Shown: positions 25,936 to 34,953, counted from the first letter of the stretch. The stretch: DNA of 64,000 bases from Kitasatospora sp. A2-31 (GCF_022288725.1 NZ_JAKNTA010000015.1:105985-169984); one strand, 5' to 3'. Notes: generated by a model not told the origin, from the letters alone. A program made the numbers and translations.

Positions 25936-25956
25936 GATTTCGGATACTACGAAATC
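25936..25956. promoter_or_regulatory. palindromic MarR operator abutting the start codon
   Basis: GATTTCG-N7-CGAAATC, perfect 7-bp arms, directly adjacent to the marR ATG (25935). A site here would block transcription or initiation of the marR operon. The 21-bp size is typical of MarR dimers. Confidence 0.7.
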
Positions 25957-26195
25957 GTTCTATCGAGGGCAAGGCGCCCGGCACCCCGCCGGACGCGGGG
26001 GCGCCTCGACGCACCCGGCGGACGCCCGCCCACGCACCGCCCGTTCGAGATCGTCAGACCCTCCGCTGACAATCGATCAGGTCCGGTCTAGGCTGGGCCG
26101 GGTCCGAACCATCTCGACGGGGCGGGCAGGCCGACCGAGGGGTAGGGGATTCCGGGGGGTCGGGCCAGCCACAGGAGCACACGGGGGGAAGAGCA

Positions 26196-27950
26196 TTGTT
26201 CGAGGATCGGGAAGACGGTGAGCTCGACGAACTCACCGCGCACAGCGAGTACATCGGGTACGACGGCGACGAGAAGGTGGGCGCCGCGCGCCGGTCGGCC
26301 TCACGCCGGGTCTGGCAGCTGGCGCTGGGCGGGGTCGTCGCCGGGCTGGTCACGGTCGGCGGGTACGGCGCGTACAACGTGGTCGACGCCGTGTCGGGCG
26401 GCTCCCGGGGCGACGGCGACCACCCGGAGTCCACCGCCGTGGCGGCCATGGCGCAGCAGCCGCCGACCGCCGAGGAGGCCGATGCGGTGGCGCGGCAGTT
26501 CCTGGCGGCCTGGGGCCGGGGCGACGTCACGGCCGCGGCCGCCCTCACCAACCGTCAGGAGACGGCGCGCTCGGCACTGTCGGCGTTCCGCGAGGCGCTG
26601 AAGCCGCGCTCGCTCGCCGCGACCGCGACGGGACCGGCCCCCTCCGGCACACCGAGCGAACCGACCGTCGGCTTCCGGGTGAAGGCCGAGTTCGAGGGCG
26701 CGGCCGCCGCCTGGGAGTACGACGGCGCGCTGAGCGTGATCCGGGCCGCGGACGGCCGGGCGGTCGTCCGGTGGGCGCCGAACGTGATCCACCCGCACCT
26801 CGACACCGGCGAGACGATCGGCGTCCGGCAGCTTCCCACTCCCGTGGTGAAGCCGACCGACCACAACGGCAGGCCGCTCGACGCCTTCCCCTCGCTCAGG
26901 TCCGTGCTGCCCCGGATCGCTCCGCCCGCCGGTGCGGACTCCGTCGGCGGACAGGCCGTGGTGATCACCGACGGCACCGCGAAGGCGCCGGAGCAGTTGT
27001 TCGTCCTCACCCCGTCGAGCGCACCGGAGGTCAGGCTCACCCTGGACGCCGACCTGCAACGGGTCGCGGAGGAGGCGGTAAAGCAGCAGTCGGCGGGCGG
27101 GAAGCCGGCCTCGCTGGTCGCCGTCCAGCCGAGCACCGGCCACATCCTCGCGATGGCGTTCTCGCCCACGGACTCCCCCACGGACCAGTTCAACCGCGCC
27201 GTCTCGGGCGGGCAGCCGCCCGGCTCCACGATGAAGGTGATCACCTCGGCGGCCCTCCTGGAGGCCGGGGTCCGCCCGGACACCGCCGTACCGTGCAAGG
27301 ACACCACCAACTCCCCGCGGGTCTGGCACAACGACGAGCGCGGGGACTTCCCCGACTACACCCTCACCGACGACTTCACGCACTCCTGCAACACCGGCTT
27401 CATCGACAAGGGCCTGGAGAAGCTGCAGCTCGGGACGGTCTCGACGGTGGCCCGCGAGCAGTTCGGCCTCGGCCTGGAGTGGCACATCGGCATCGAGAGC
27501 CGGGACGCCACCGTCCCGGTGCCGAAGACCAAGGACGAGGCGGCCGCCGAGTTCATCGGCCAGGGCACCGTCCAGGTGAACTCGCTGGCGATGGCCTCGG
27601 TCGCCGCCACCGTGCAGAGCGGAACGTTCCGCCAGCCCGTCCTGGTCCCGGACGCGAAGCGGGTGACGGCGCCCGGCAAGCTGCCGGAGGGCGTCGCCCG
27701 CGACCTGCGGACGATGATGTCCAGGACCGCGACCCAGGGCACCGCACGTGCCCCGATGTCCGGACTGACCGGCCAGATCGGCGCCAAGACCGGCACCGTC
27801 GAGACGGGCACCGGCAAGGGCACCAACAGCTGGTTCATCGCCTACCGCGGCGACCTCGCGGTCGCGGCCGAGGTCGAGGGCGGCGGCCACGGCAACAGCG
27901 CCGCCGGCGTGGCGGCCGCCCAGGTCCTCAAGGCCGGTGGGAAGGGCTGA
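26196..27950 (+). CDS. penicillin-binding protein, MecA-N/transpeptidase type
   Basis: 584 residues from a TTG start preceded by GGGGGAAGAG. A membrane segment near residues 46-66 anchors it. An NTF2-like MecA N-terminal domain (EADAVARQFLAAWGRGD) precedes the transpeptidase domain with SxxK as STMK near residue 344, SxN as SCN near 396 and KTGT near 531. It cross-links peptidoglycan outside the membrane. Class B PBP of the kind linked to sporulation or antibiotic tolerance in streptomycetes. Confidence 0.9.
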   Translation: MFEDREDGELDELTAHSEYIGYDGDEKVGAARRSASRRVWQLALGGVVAGLVTVGGYGAYNVVDAVSGGSRGDGDHPESTAVAAMAQQPPTAEEADAVARQFLAAWGRGDVTAAAALTNRQETARSALSAFREALKPRSLAATATGPAPSGTPSEPTVGFRVKAEFEGAAAAWEYDGALSVIRAADGRAVVRWAPNVIHPHLDTGETIGVRQLPTPVVKPTDHNGRPLDAFPSLRSVLPRIAPPAGADSVGGQAVVITDGTAKAPEQLFVLTPSSAPEVRLTLDADLQRVAEEAVKQQSAGGKPASLVAVQPSTGHILAMAFSPTDSPTDQFNRAVSGGQPPGSTMKVITSAALLEAGVRPDTAVPCKDTTNSPRVWHNDERGDFPDYTLTDDFTHSCNTGFIDKGLEKLQLGTVSTVAREQFGLGLEWHIGIESRDATVPVPKTKDEAAAEFIGQGTVQVNSLAMASVAATVQSGTFRQPVLVPDAKRVTAPGKLPEGVARDLRTMMSRTATQGTARAPMSGLTGQIGAKTGTVETGTGKGTNSWFIAYRGDLAVAAEVEGGGHGNSAAGVAAAQVLKAGGKG

Positions 27951-28182
27951 CCGCCCACCGGCGCGCCCGCCCGACGGCCGTGTGCGTGACCGCACCACCG
28001 TTGCGCCTGGCACTCAACTGGAGCCTCCCGCGGGCTGCCGGCAACCGTGGTTCGTACAGCTTCCTGCCAGAGCGGTCGATCGACTGTCCGGATCGGAGCC
28101 GACGAGGGCAACATGATTCTCGCCGGGCCCGGCTGAAGAAGACCTTTTGAAGCACTATCAGTCGATCTGAGGAGACACATCC

Positions 28183-28572
28183 ATGCAGAAGACATGGGCT
28201 CTTCGTGCCGCCGCCCTCGCCCTCGGCGCGGGTGCCGCCATCGGCCTGGCTGCCGGGCCGGCCGGCGCCGCCACCAGTACCGTCGTGGCCAAGCTTGGCG
28301 ACACCGGCCGCGCGGTCACCTGCGTCCAGCAGGGTTTGAACCTCGAGAACGCGGCCAACCTGACGGTCGACGGCACCTTCGGCCAGACCACCTACACGGC
28401 TGTGATCAACTACCAGGCCAAGCATCGCCTGCCGCAGACCGGTGTGGTCGATCACGACACCGGCTTCAACATCTACGGCTCCGTCTTTTGGGCTGTGCAG
28501 TTCAGGATCCCCGGCGACTACGCGGCTCGACAGACCTGGCTCGACCAGTGCGCCAGGGTGGTATCGGCCTGA
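28183..28572 (+). CDS. small secreted peptidoglycan-binding protein
   Basis: 129 residues with RBS GAGGAG 10 bp upstream. A signal peptide (MQKTWALRAAALALGAGAA... cleaved after AGAA) is followed by a PG_binding_1-type repeat: DTGRAVTCVQQGLN, VDGTFGQTTYTAVINYQ, VVDHDTG. Two Cys may pair. It probably binds cell wall. No catalytic domain; single gene closed by a terminator. Confidence 0.85.
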   Translation: MQKTWALRAAALALGAGAAIGLAAGPAGAATSTVVAKLGDTGRAVTCVQQGLNLENAANLTVDGTFGQTTYTAVINYQAKHRLPQTGVVDHDTGFNIYGSVFWAVQFRIPGDYAARQTWLDQCARVVSA

Positions 28573-28609
28573 TCGACGGTCCGCCCTTGGCAGAGCACCG
28601 TGGACGACC

Positions 28610-28641
28610 GGGCGGGGGCGCGCACATGCGCGCCCCCGCCC
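28610..28641. terminator. terminator after peptidoglycan-binding protein gene
   Basis: Perfect 15-bp inverted repeat GGGCGGGGGCGCGCA with a 2-nt loop, 38 bp after the stop. Confidence 0.75.
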
Positions 28642-28766
28642 CCCGTGCCACCCGCCCCGCTCACCGGAGCGCCGGGACTTGCGATCGCGGCGCCGGTGAC
28701 GGCAGATCAGTGCCCGAGCCGACCGGTTGGACCGGTTGGAGGAGGCTGCCGCCCAGGACGTCCGGC

Positions 28767-29198
28767 TCAGGACGTCCGGCTCAGGACCATCATGCGCTCG
28801 GGGTTGGGCAGCGGCGTGAAGCCCGCCTTCGCGTAGACCCCGTGGGCGTCCTGCGTGGCGAGCAGGATGCGCCGGAGCCGGTACGGGGCCAGGTGGTCGC
28901 GGACGGCGCCGGCCAGCCAGGTGCCCAGCCCCCTGCCGCGGTGCGCGGGGGCGACGTAGACGTCGCAGAGCCACGCGAAGGTGGCCAGGTCGCTGACGAC
29001 CCGCGCGTAGGCGACCTGGGCGCCCGCGGCGTCGAAGACGCCGAAGTTGAGCGAGGCACGCACCCCCTGCTCCACCGTCTCCCGACTGACACCCAGCGCC
29101 CAGTACGCATCGGTGGACAGCCAGTGGTGCACCAGGCCGACATCGATCCGGCTCGCGTCCGTGGACAGCTCGTAGCCGTCTTCCCTGATTGCGGTCAT
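28767..29198 (-). CDS. GNAT family N-acetyltransferase
   Basis: 143 residues from ATG 29198. Motif A reads VYVAPAHRGRGLGTWLA and the end HGVYAKAGFTPLPNPERMM is typical of the family. The last 14 bp including the stop are duplicated just beyond it (28753-28766 equals 28767-28780). Divergent from the DUF1330 gene; twin inverted repeats lie between them. Confidence 0.88.
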   Translation of the reverse strand: MTAIREDGYELSTDASRIDVGLVHHWLSTDAYWALGVSRETVEQGVRASLNFGVFDAAGAQVAYARVVSDLATFAWLCDVYVAPAHRGRGLGTWLAGAVRDHLAPYRLRRILLATQDAHGVYAKAGFTPLPNPERMMVLSRTS

Positions 29199-29222
29199 GA
29201 ACGGACAGCATAGGAGAGGCCA

Positions 29223-29258
29223 CTTGGAGATTCCAAGCACAAACTTGGAGGAACCAAG
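29223..29258. promoter_or_regulatory. twin operator-like inverted repeats
   Basis: Two copies of CTTGG-N5-CCAAG (29223-29237 and 29244-29258), centre to centre 21 bp, i.e. two helical turns, between the divergent GNAT and DUF1330 genes. Two dimers could bind side by side on one face. The regulator is not encoded next door. Confidence 0.6.
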
Positions 29259-29397
29259 CACTCGTCCGCAGCACCCTGCAGCGTCCACCGACCGACGCAT
29301 GACCGGCGCACGACCGATCCGTGACCGATTCGACCGCGCGCGGCCTCCCCTACCGTCGGAGACGACAGCGAACGAGCCCCCGATGAAGGAGCACCCC

Positions 29398-29721
29398 ATG
29401 GCCGCCTACGCGATCGCCAACGTCCACGCCGTCGAGTTCGGGCCCGACATCGTCGAGTACCTCCAGCGCATCGACGCCACCCTGGAGCCCTTCGGCGGCC
29501 GGTTCCTCGTCCACGGGGGCCAGGTCGAGGCGGTCGAGGGCAGCTGGGGGAAGGACCTCATCATCATCGAGTTCCCCGACCACGACCGGCTGCGCGCCTG
29601 GTACGACTCCCCCGAGTACCAGGAGATCCTGCCCCTGCGCACCCGTCACATGACCGCCGACGTCGCCTTCGCCCACGGCACGCCCACCGGCTACCGGGGC
29701 GCCGACGCCCTGAAGCACTGA
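29398..29721 (+). CDS. DUF1330 family protein
   Basis: 107 residues from ATG 29398, chosen because AAGGAG lies 10 bp upstream (an ATG at 29383 is an alternative). It has the ferredoxin-like DUF1330 pattern: YAIANVHAVE, GGRFLVHGG, IIIEFPDHDRLRAWYDSPEY and the Arg-rich end. Small cytosolic dimer of unknown function. Confidence 0.85.
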   Translation: MAAYAIANVHAVEFGPDIVEYLQRIDATLEPFGGRFLVHGGQVEAVEGSWGKDLIIIEFPDHDRLRAWYDSPEYQEILPLRTRHMTADVAFAHGTPTGYRGADALKH

Positions 29722-29787
29722 CCTGCCGGCGCAGCTACCGCGCTCACCTCCTCGACCGCTACCGCGTGCGCCTCGGGGCCGGCGTTC

Positions 29788-29937
29788 CTACCGGGACGGG
29801 GCACAGAAGGGCCGGTGGGCGGAGTGCCAGAGGGCGGCCTCCTCCTCGGACTCGGTGTGCTGGCCGGTCGCCTCGCAGTCCTGGCAGGTGGTGGTGCCGG
29901 TCTCGGGGTCGAACGCGAACGGGTGGCGCGAGGTCAC
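29788..29937 (-). CDS. small CxxC protein
   Basis: 49 residues from GTG 29937 with GAAGGGA upstream; an in-frame ATG at 30051 lacks support. The sequence begins VTSRHPFAFDPETGTTTCQD and has CQDC plus a later Cys/His pair (LWHSAHRPFC), which could bind zinc. Function unknown. It marks the left margin of the accessory island. Confidence 0.55.
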   Translation of the reverse strand: MTSRHPFAFDPETGTTTCQDCEATGQHTESEEEAALWHSAHRPFCAPSR

Positions 29938-30234
29938 TGGCGGTCCCTTCGGGCGGGGCGGGGTGGTCCGGGGCGCGAGGCGCTGCAGGACGGCACGAAG
30001 CCGTGCGCGCCGACGGGGGATCCGATCGCGGAACGCCCACACCGACCGCACTGCCGTCCTGTCAGGCCTGCGACTCCGGACGATCTTTCCCCGACCACGC
30101 TACCGAAACGCCCGCCGCCGTCGACCGATACGAGCGAAATACGGGCCCGCGCAGGACGGGCCGCGCTTCGACGGGCCCGTCCGGCGCCCGGGGCGGGAAC
30201 ACCGTCCGCCCCGGGGTGGACAGCAAGCGGCGCC

Positions 30235-30411
30235 GACACCATCCAGCTTGCAGTGCGACTCGCACCCCGACTCGAAGAGGCCTCGGCCATGACCAGCGCA
30301 GGCGTCCACGCACGACTGATGACCGCGCCCGGCATCGGCACCTGGACCGCCGCCGAGACCCTCCAGCGCAGCAACGGCGACCCGGACGCGGTCTCCGTCC
30401 CCGGTCGGGTC
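30235..30411 (+). pseudogene. fragment of DNA-3-methyladenine glycosylase (AlkA type)
   Basis: An in-frame segment reads LMTAPGIGTWTAAETLQRSN followed by GDPDAVSV, the HhH-GPD core of AlkA-type glycosylases. The match breaks immediately afterwards where family members continue GD(L/Y)HLP, and the conserved N-terminal part is also missing. The break coincides with the stop of the convergent HTH gene. It is a truncated remnant. Confidence 0.6.
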
Positions 30412-30851
30412 TCAGGCCGCCAACGTGCGCCCGCGGGAACGGGCGAACCGCTCCGCCTCCACCTGATGCACGAGGAAGCGTCCGCCCTTGGGACCCAGCC
30501 GGATCGGGTTGGGGCCGTCCGGCCTGCCGACCAGCCCGTACAGCGTCGTCGCCGGCGTCCCAGTCGTCTCCCCGCGAGCCGCTGCACGCTGAACCACTCG
30601 ACCCCGTCCGCCCGGGGCACCCCACCCCCCTCCCGGCGCTGCGCCGCAACGCTGCCCCGGCGCTGCTCCACCACTTCCGTCAAGAAGTCGCTCACCGACA
30701 CCCCGCGCTCCGGCGCGGTGCCAACTAGCCACTCCGCGATCGACGCCGGCAGCTCATGCGTCAGCTGCACGAACGTGTCCCCTGCTGCGCCCCCGTCCAG
30801 GCCATGCCGGCGCAGCAGGGCGTTCTTCGACTCGAGGAGCTGGCGCAGCAC
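30412..30851 (-). pseudogene. helix-turn-helix DNA-binding protein, frameshifted
   Basis: The first part (GTG 30851; QLLESKNALLRRHGLDGG... VEWFSVQRLAG) and the second (ETTGTPATTLYGLVGRP... LGPKGGRFLVHQVEAERFA) are in different frames; inserting one G in the run at 30570-30573 joins them into an approximately 146-residue protein with an excisionase/AlpA-like HTH. Whether the frameshift is real or a read error is open. It lies 73 bp after the Cys-rich gene on the same strand. Confidence 0.6.
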
Positions 30852-30923
30852 CTCGAGGTGCTCGTCGGTGACGCTGTTGGCGGTGCGGCGTTCTGCGCTG
30901 GGACCGCAGCAACGCCCATAGGT

Positions 30924-31328
30924 CTACCGCGGGGCGTCGCTCGAGGGGCAGTTCGCGCCGTCGGCCGACAAGTCGACGGCCCAGCAGTCCCTGCACATGG
31001 AGAAGTCCAGCTCTTCCTCCTCGTTGCAGCCCTCGGGACAGTCCGGCAGGACGCACCGCTCAGGTCCGGGGCACTGGGGGGCGTCGAGCATCGCCTGATG
31101 GGCCACGCGCTGCTCCTCGCCGCGGCGTCGGCCTTCGGCGCACTCGGGGCAGTCAGGAACCGTGCAGGTGCCCCAGCCGGATCCGTCGTCGTGGCTGGGT
31201 TCGATGGCCTGGGCGCTCCACTCGGCCCAGCGCCGTTGGTCCAGCGCGGCCACAGCCTGCCGGTAGGTCTCGCCAGTGGCGGCCATCCGTTCGCGGACGG
31301 CCTTCTTGCGGGAGTGCTTGTCGGGCAC
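30924..31328 (-). CDS. Cys-rich small protein (putative zinc-binding)
   Basis: 134 residues from ATG 31328. The N-terminus MPDKHSRKKAVRERMAATG is basic and helical; the rest has ordered Cys pairs (CTVPDCPEC, CPGPERCVLPDCPEGC, CRDC), suggesting one or two zinc sites. Such proteins occur in streptomycete mobile or phage-derived regions. Function unknown. Confidence 0.65.
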   Translation of the reverse strand: MPDKHSRKKAVRERMAATGETYRQAVAALDQRRWAEWSAQAIEPSHDDGSGWGTCTVPDCPECAEGRRRGEEQRVAHQAMLDAPQCPGPERCVLPDCPEGCNEEEELDFSMCRDCWAVDLSADGANCPSSDAPR

Positions 31329-31339
31329 AGGGACTCCCC

Positions 31340-31540
31340 GGGCGCGGCGACCTCGTCGCCCGCATCGCTGAGGCCGAGCGTGAGGGCTGGCTCGGCGAAG
31401 TCGAAGGAACGAAAGTCAGCCTCGCGGGTGCCGAGGACAAGCTCGCCCAGATGGACGCCACCACAGCCCGCACAGCCGCGGCGGTCGATCTCGGGATGCC
31501 TGGCTTCACGCCAGCCGCTGGACGCTCCAGCAACGCGTGA
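31340..31540 (+). pseudogene. C-terminal tail of an integrase/recombinase, copy 1
   Basis: The plus frame reads ARIAEAEREGWLGEVEG, then KVSLAGAEDKLAQMDA and DLGMPGFTP, which matches my memory of the C-terminal tails of large streptomycete site-specific integrases. There is no start and no catalytic domain. The core 26 bp recur exactly at 32279-32304 in a second tail. A remnant of mobile DNA. Confidence 0.5.
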
Positions 31541-31593
31541 CGACGGATATGCTTCGGTGGCTCGGTAGATTGGGAGCGCAAATTGGGGGTGCC

Positions 31594-32148
31594 ATGAGTC
31601 GGCCGTTGCTGTTCCTCGACGTCGACGGACCCCTGAATCCGTATGCGGCGAAGCCCGAGAAGCGCCCCGAGGGCTACACCACCCTCCGCGTCCCACAGCA
31701 GAGCGGGGCAGCTGAGGGGCACGGGGCACCGCGGACCCACACGAGGCCACTACGGATATGGCTCAACCCCGATCACGGGCCGGCGCTGCTGGCTCTCGGA
31801 TACGAGATCTGCTGGGCCACAACCTGGATGAGCGACGCGAACAAGTGGATCGGACCTACGCTCGGTCTGCCTGAGCTGCCGTTCGTCGACTTCGGTGATG
31901 CCCTGTTCAACGAACGCCCTGATGGGGTTCATTGGAAGTTGGAGCCATTGGTGGAGTACGCCAACGGCCGACCGTTCGCTTGGGTGGACGACGAACAGAG
32001 CGACGCGGATCTTGCACACGTGGCTGCGAACCACCACGCAGCCGTCTTGCTCCACCACGTCAATCCTCGGATTGGCCTGCGGAACGACGACTTCACTACC
32101 CTCGCGGCCTTCGCAGCATCCATCGACACGTCGACGGGCGCAGCCTGA
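31594..32148 (+). CDS. HAD-domain protein (Swiss Army Knife RNA-repair type)
   Basis: 184 residues from ATG 31594, which is followed directly by the HAD motif I LFLDVDGPLNPY. Further motifs: ICWATTWM (motif II region), KLEPL (motif III Lys) and WVDDEQSD (motif IV). It is a small cap-less HAD phosphatase of the type found in bacterial RNA-repair or conflict loci. It is bracketed by two integrase tails, so it is probably cargo of a former mobile element. Confidence 0.78.
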   Translation: MSRPLLFLDVDGPLNPYAAKPEKRPEGYTTLRVPQQSGAAEGHGAPRTHTRPLRIWLNPDHGPALLALGYEICWATTWMSDANKWIGPTLGLPELPFVDFGDALFNERPDGVHWKLEPLVEYANGRPFAWVDDEQSDADLAHVAANHHAAVLLHHVNPRIGLRNDDFTTLAAFAASIDTSTGAA

Positions 32149-32149
32149 G

Positions 32150-32447
32150 CTTCAAGCGCCCAAGCCCAGTTCAGAGAAGCCTGCGTCCGATGCCCCGTCC
32201 TCATCATCTCCCCCGCGGAGAGGACCCGGGCTGGTTGAAATCTGTGACAACCTCGCCGACCGGATCGCCGAAGCCCAACGTGAGGGCTGGCTCGGCGAAG
32301 TCGAGGGCTCTCCATCAGCCTCACCGCAGCGCAGGAGAAGCTCCACTAACTCGACATCCAACAGGAGCGAAGGGCCTCCCCCGTCTTCATGGGTATCCCC
32401 GGGTTCGACCAGATCGTCGCTCGCACGAACGAAGCACGGAACCTGTG
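32150..32447 (+). pseudogene. C-terminal tail of an integrase/recombinase, copy 2, frameshifted
   Basis: Segments in different frames read FREACVRCPVLIISPAERTR, VEICDNLADRIAEAQREGW with LGEVEG, and SISLTAAQEKLH, then a stop, then PGFDQIVARTNEA. Together they match an integrase tail beginning with the ACVRCP zinc-like motif. At least two frameshifts and one nonsense codon show decay. Confidence 0.55.
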
Positions 32448-32645
32448 AAAGCCGACCGGTCAAGCCCGCACGTTCGTCCGCGAGGATCACCGATCGTTGG
32501 GCTTGTGCCGCTCGCCCTCGGGGGTGAAGGTAAACGACCTGCGGAACGAACCCACTCCGAGGCGTACTGCGAGAAGCCGCGGTTGCCCGTGCTCGGGTGG
32601 CCACGAGTCAGCCCGTGGGCCGCTGCCGTTCCACAAGTGGAAGAC

Positions 32646-33131
32646 CTACGGTTCCCCGGGGAGGTAACCGAGCGTCTTCCCGTACAGAGGGGGAGAACCG
32701 AACTCCGCCGTCACGTCCGCCCAGGTACGGTCCGCAGCGACCCACCGTCGGACACGGCCAGTGAGGGCCTCGTACGCCTCCCCCGTGAGAACCCGGTCGG
32801 GCTTGAGCCAGCCACTCTGCTGCGCGGACTCCGCATACACCGAGGCGATCTCATGGCAGTCGGCCTGTGTGGGGAACAAGTCCTGGAAGGCCCCGATGAT
32901 GCCGATCGAGGTCCAGAGTCCCCGGTCTTCCCAGCCCCGTTGCAGCTGGGCCCACGCCTCGGGCCGGCGTTCCACGAACAGCAGGTGCTCAATCAGGATC
33001 CGAAGAGCCGTCTCGCCCCCGTACATCCCGGGTCGGCGAAGAGCGAGGTTGAGCTGGTCAATAAGGTGAGCGTTGATCTCTTCAGCAGCGGCAAGGAGAG
33101 CAGGAAGGGTCACCCGCACAGTCTTCCGCAT
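32646..33131 (-). CDS. hypothetical protein
   Basis: 161 residues from ATG 33131 (MRKTVRVTLPALLAAAEEIN). Mainly helical and soluble; ALRRPGMYGGETALRILIEH and TSIGIIGAFQDLFPTQAD are the most distinctive parts. Family not recognised. Coding bias is normal, so it is likely genuine. Confidence 0.6.
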   Translation of the reverse strand: MRKTVRVTLPALLAAAEEINAHLIDQLNLALRRPGMYGGETALRILIEHLLFVERRPEAWAQLQRGWEDRGLWTSIGIIGAFQDLFPTQADCHEIASVYAESAQQSGWLKPDRVLTGEAYEALTGRVRRWVAADRTWADVTAEFGSPPLYGKTLGYLPGEP

Positions 33132-33152
33132 GACGATCGCTGCGGACCGCAC

Positions 33153-33837
33153 ACGTGGATGACGATCAAGTGGTTGAACGACAAGTCAAATGGGCTGAAT
33201 CACAACCCGTCATCGTGAACAGAGCCGCAAAGTTGGGTAGTTCAGAGAACAGCAGGGGACCGTCCAACGGGCCGGCGCAGCGTTCCCGCTAGACGTGACC
33301 GGGCATCGGGCCGAGGTCGCCGTGGTCCGCCCCGTACACCCGCCCCCCTCATCAGCGCCCCGTCGTCCATGGCCCGGACGCCCCGCCCGAGCCCCGGGCG
33401 GGCGCCGCCCCGCCCAGCATTCCAGCCGCCACCGACGAGCAGTTCTCGGGTGGTCGCCGATCCTGGGGCGGACTCCAAGTCGGTCCTCGCAGCTCAGTGG
33501 CTATGACCGAGGAAGGTATGCAGTGCAACAGGTGTGGCGCAAGGGATAGCGGCTGGCTTCAGTCGTCCGTGGTCGTTGGCCGAGTCGTCGGGGCCGAACG
33601 AGGTGGGGCGGCCGGTCTGAAACTCGGGTGTCCTGGGGGTACGGCCGAGCGAGCATTTCAGGCCTGCCCGCGCGTGCCTCGCCACGTCGGACCGCGCGGA
33701 TGAGCGGGCTGAGGCCGGCCGGCGCGGCCATCGCCACCAACTTCGGCCTCTCGCCTACCAGCCCGAACACCGGTGGAGTGCCCTGTCACGACCCACTGCG
33801 ATGATGACCGCCAAAGCCGACAGGAGGGGAACAGGAC
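33153..33837. other. 685-bp stretch without a recognised gene
   Basis: Short open frames on both strands show no recognisable domains. A 13-bp stretch AGTGGCTATGACC near 33490 recurs near 43402 in the same orientation, which may mark a decayed shared element. Otherwise nothing was seen. Confidence 0.4.
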
Positions 33838-34953
33838 GTGATTGAGGTGGCCGAGCAGGTCGTCCGGCGGATCGGCACGGAGGTCGCCAGGCGGGCGCCG
33901 GAGGGCTGGACCGAGGCGATGCTGAACTGCGTTGCGGGTGTGGGTGTGAGCTCGAGGTCCGGTGGATACACCGTCGCCGGGGAACCCTGGCAGCCGTTCG
34001 TCCGCTACGACTTCTACCCCGAGCTGTTGAACCTGGCGGAGGCCATTCGCGCCAGCCGGGGCTGGGAGCACGCCGGCATGGAAGTTCGGTGGCGGCCAAC
34101 GGGAGAGTTCGACCTCGTCGCATTCCCGGATGCGGTCACCAACGCCCACGGGTACGGCGCAGGCTTCCAGGTCGTGCTCGACCACGACTACCGGCTGCCC
34201 CAACCGGGCTTCCGACAGGAGCCGGGAACGGCCGGCCCGGCTGGCGATCCGTACCTGGCGGTGGCGCGGTTCCACGCGTACATGGAGCGCCGCGCGTCGA
34301 TCCTGGGGCAGCCCGAGCAACTGCCGCCACCCGCATCGGCCACCGCACTCGACGAAGCCGAACGCCGCCTCGTCACCCCGCTGCCCGCCGACCTTCGGGC
34401 GCTGTACCTGATCGCCGACGGCGACGGCAACGGCTACGAGAACCTCCACCTGTTCGGCAACAACCTCTGGCTGTCGCTGGAAGGCCTCGTCGCATCCCAG
34501 GCCGAATGGAGTGAACCACTCTGGTTCGGGTGGGACTTGGAGTGGGACGCGGTCGTCTTCGATGCCGACCCCGCCGACACCGTCCGTCGCTGTGGCGGGC
34601 ACCCGGGCTGGCTGCCCTTCGCCTCCGGCCAGGACGGTAACTTCCTGGCCGTGGACACCGCCCCCGCCTGCAAGGGCCGACCTGGTCAAGTCATCCAGAT
34701 GGGCCGCGACTATGACCACAGCCCGGAGTACGTCGCGGACTCGGTGACCTCACTGCTCGGCCACTACCTGGACCTGCTGGAAGAAGGCGCCTACGAGGTG
34801 CGGGACGGCTCCCTCCTCTTCCCGGAGCCCGAGGTCGACTTCGACTGCAACGGGGGTACCGCCCAACCTCGCTGCCGCGCGTCTGGCGGGTGCCGATGTC
34901 AGTTTCGACGACGCGCTGGCCTGGTCGGCCCGACTCGGCCGTGGCAGCGGTGA
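33838..34953 (+). CDS. SMI1/KNR4 (SUKH) family protein, C-terminus probably frameshifted
   Basis: 371 residues from GTG 33838. The SUKH core starts near residue 165 (LDEAERRLVTPLPADLRALY with LIADGDGNGYENL) and ends with GRDYDHSPEYVADSVTSLL and DLLEEGAYEV. SUKH proteins are typically immunity factors against polymorphic toxins. After the G-run at 34852-34856 the conserved-looking frame switches: removing one G continues with NLAAARLAGADVSFDDALAW to a stop at 34996. The tail as read is Arg/Cys-rich and probably artefactual. Confidence 0.72.
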   Translation: MIEVAEQVVRRIGTEVARRAPEGWTEAMLNCVAGVGVSSRSGGYTVAGEPWQPFVRYDFYPELLNLAEAIRASRGWEHAGMEVRWRPTGEFDLVAFPDAVTNAHGYGAGFQVVLDHDYRLPQPGFRQEPGTAGPAGDPYLAVARFHAYMERRASILGQPEQLPPPASATALDEAERRLVTPLPADLRALYLIADGDGNGYENLHLFGNNLWLSLEGLVASQAEWSEPLWFGWDLEWDAVVFDADPADTVRRCGGHPGWLPFASGQDGNFLAVDTAPACKGRPGQVIQMGRDYDHSPEYVADSVTSLLGHYLDLLEEGAYEVRDGSLLFPEPEVDFDCNGGTAQPRCRASGGCRCQFRRRAGLVGPTRPWQR

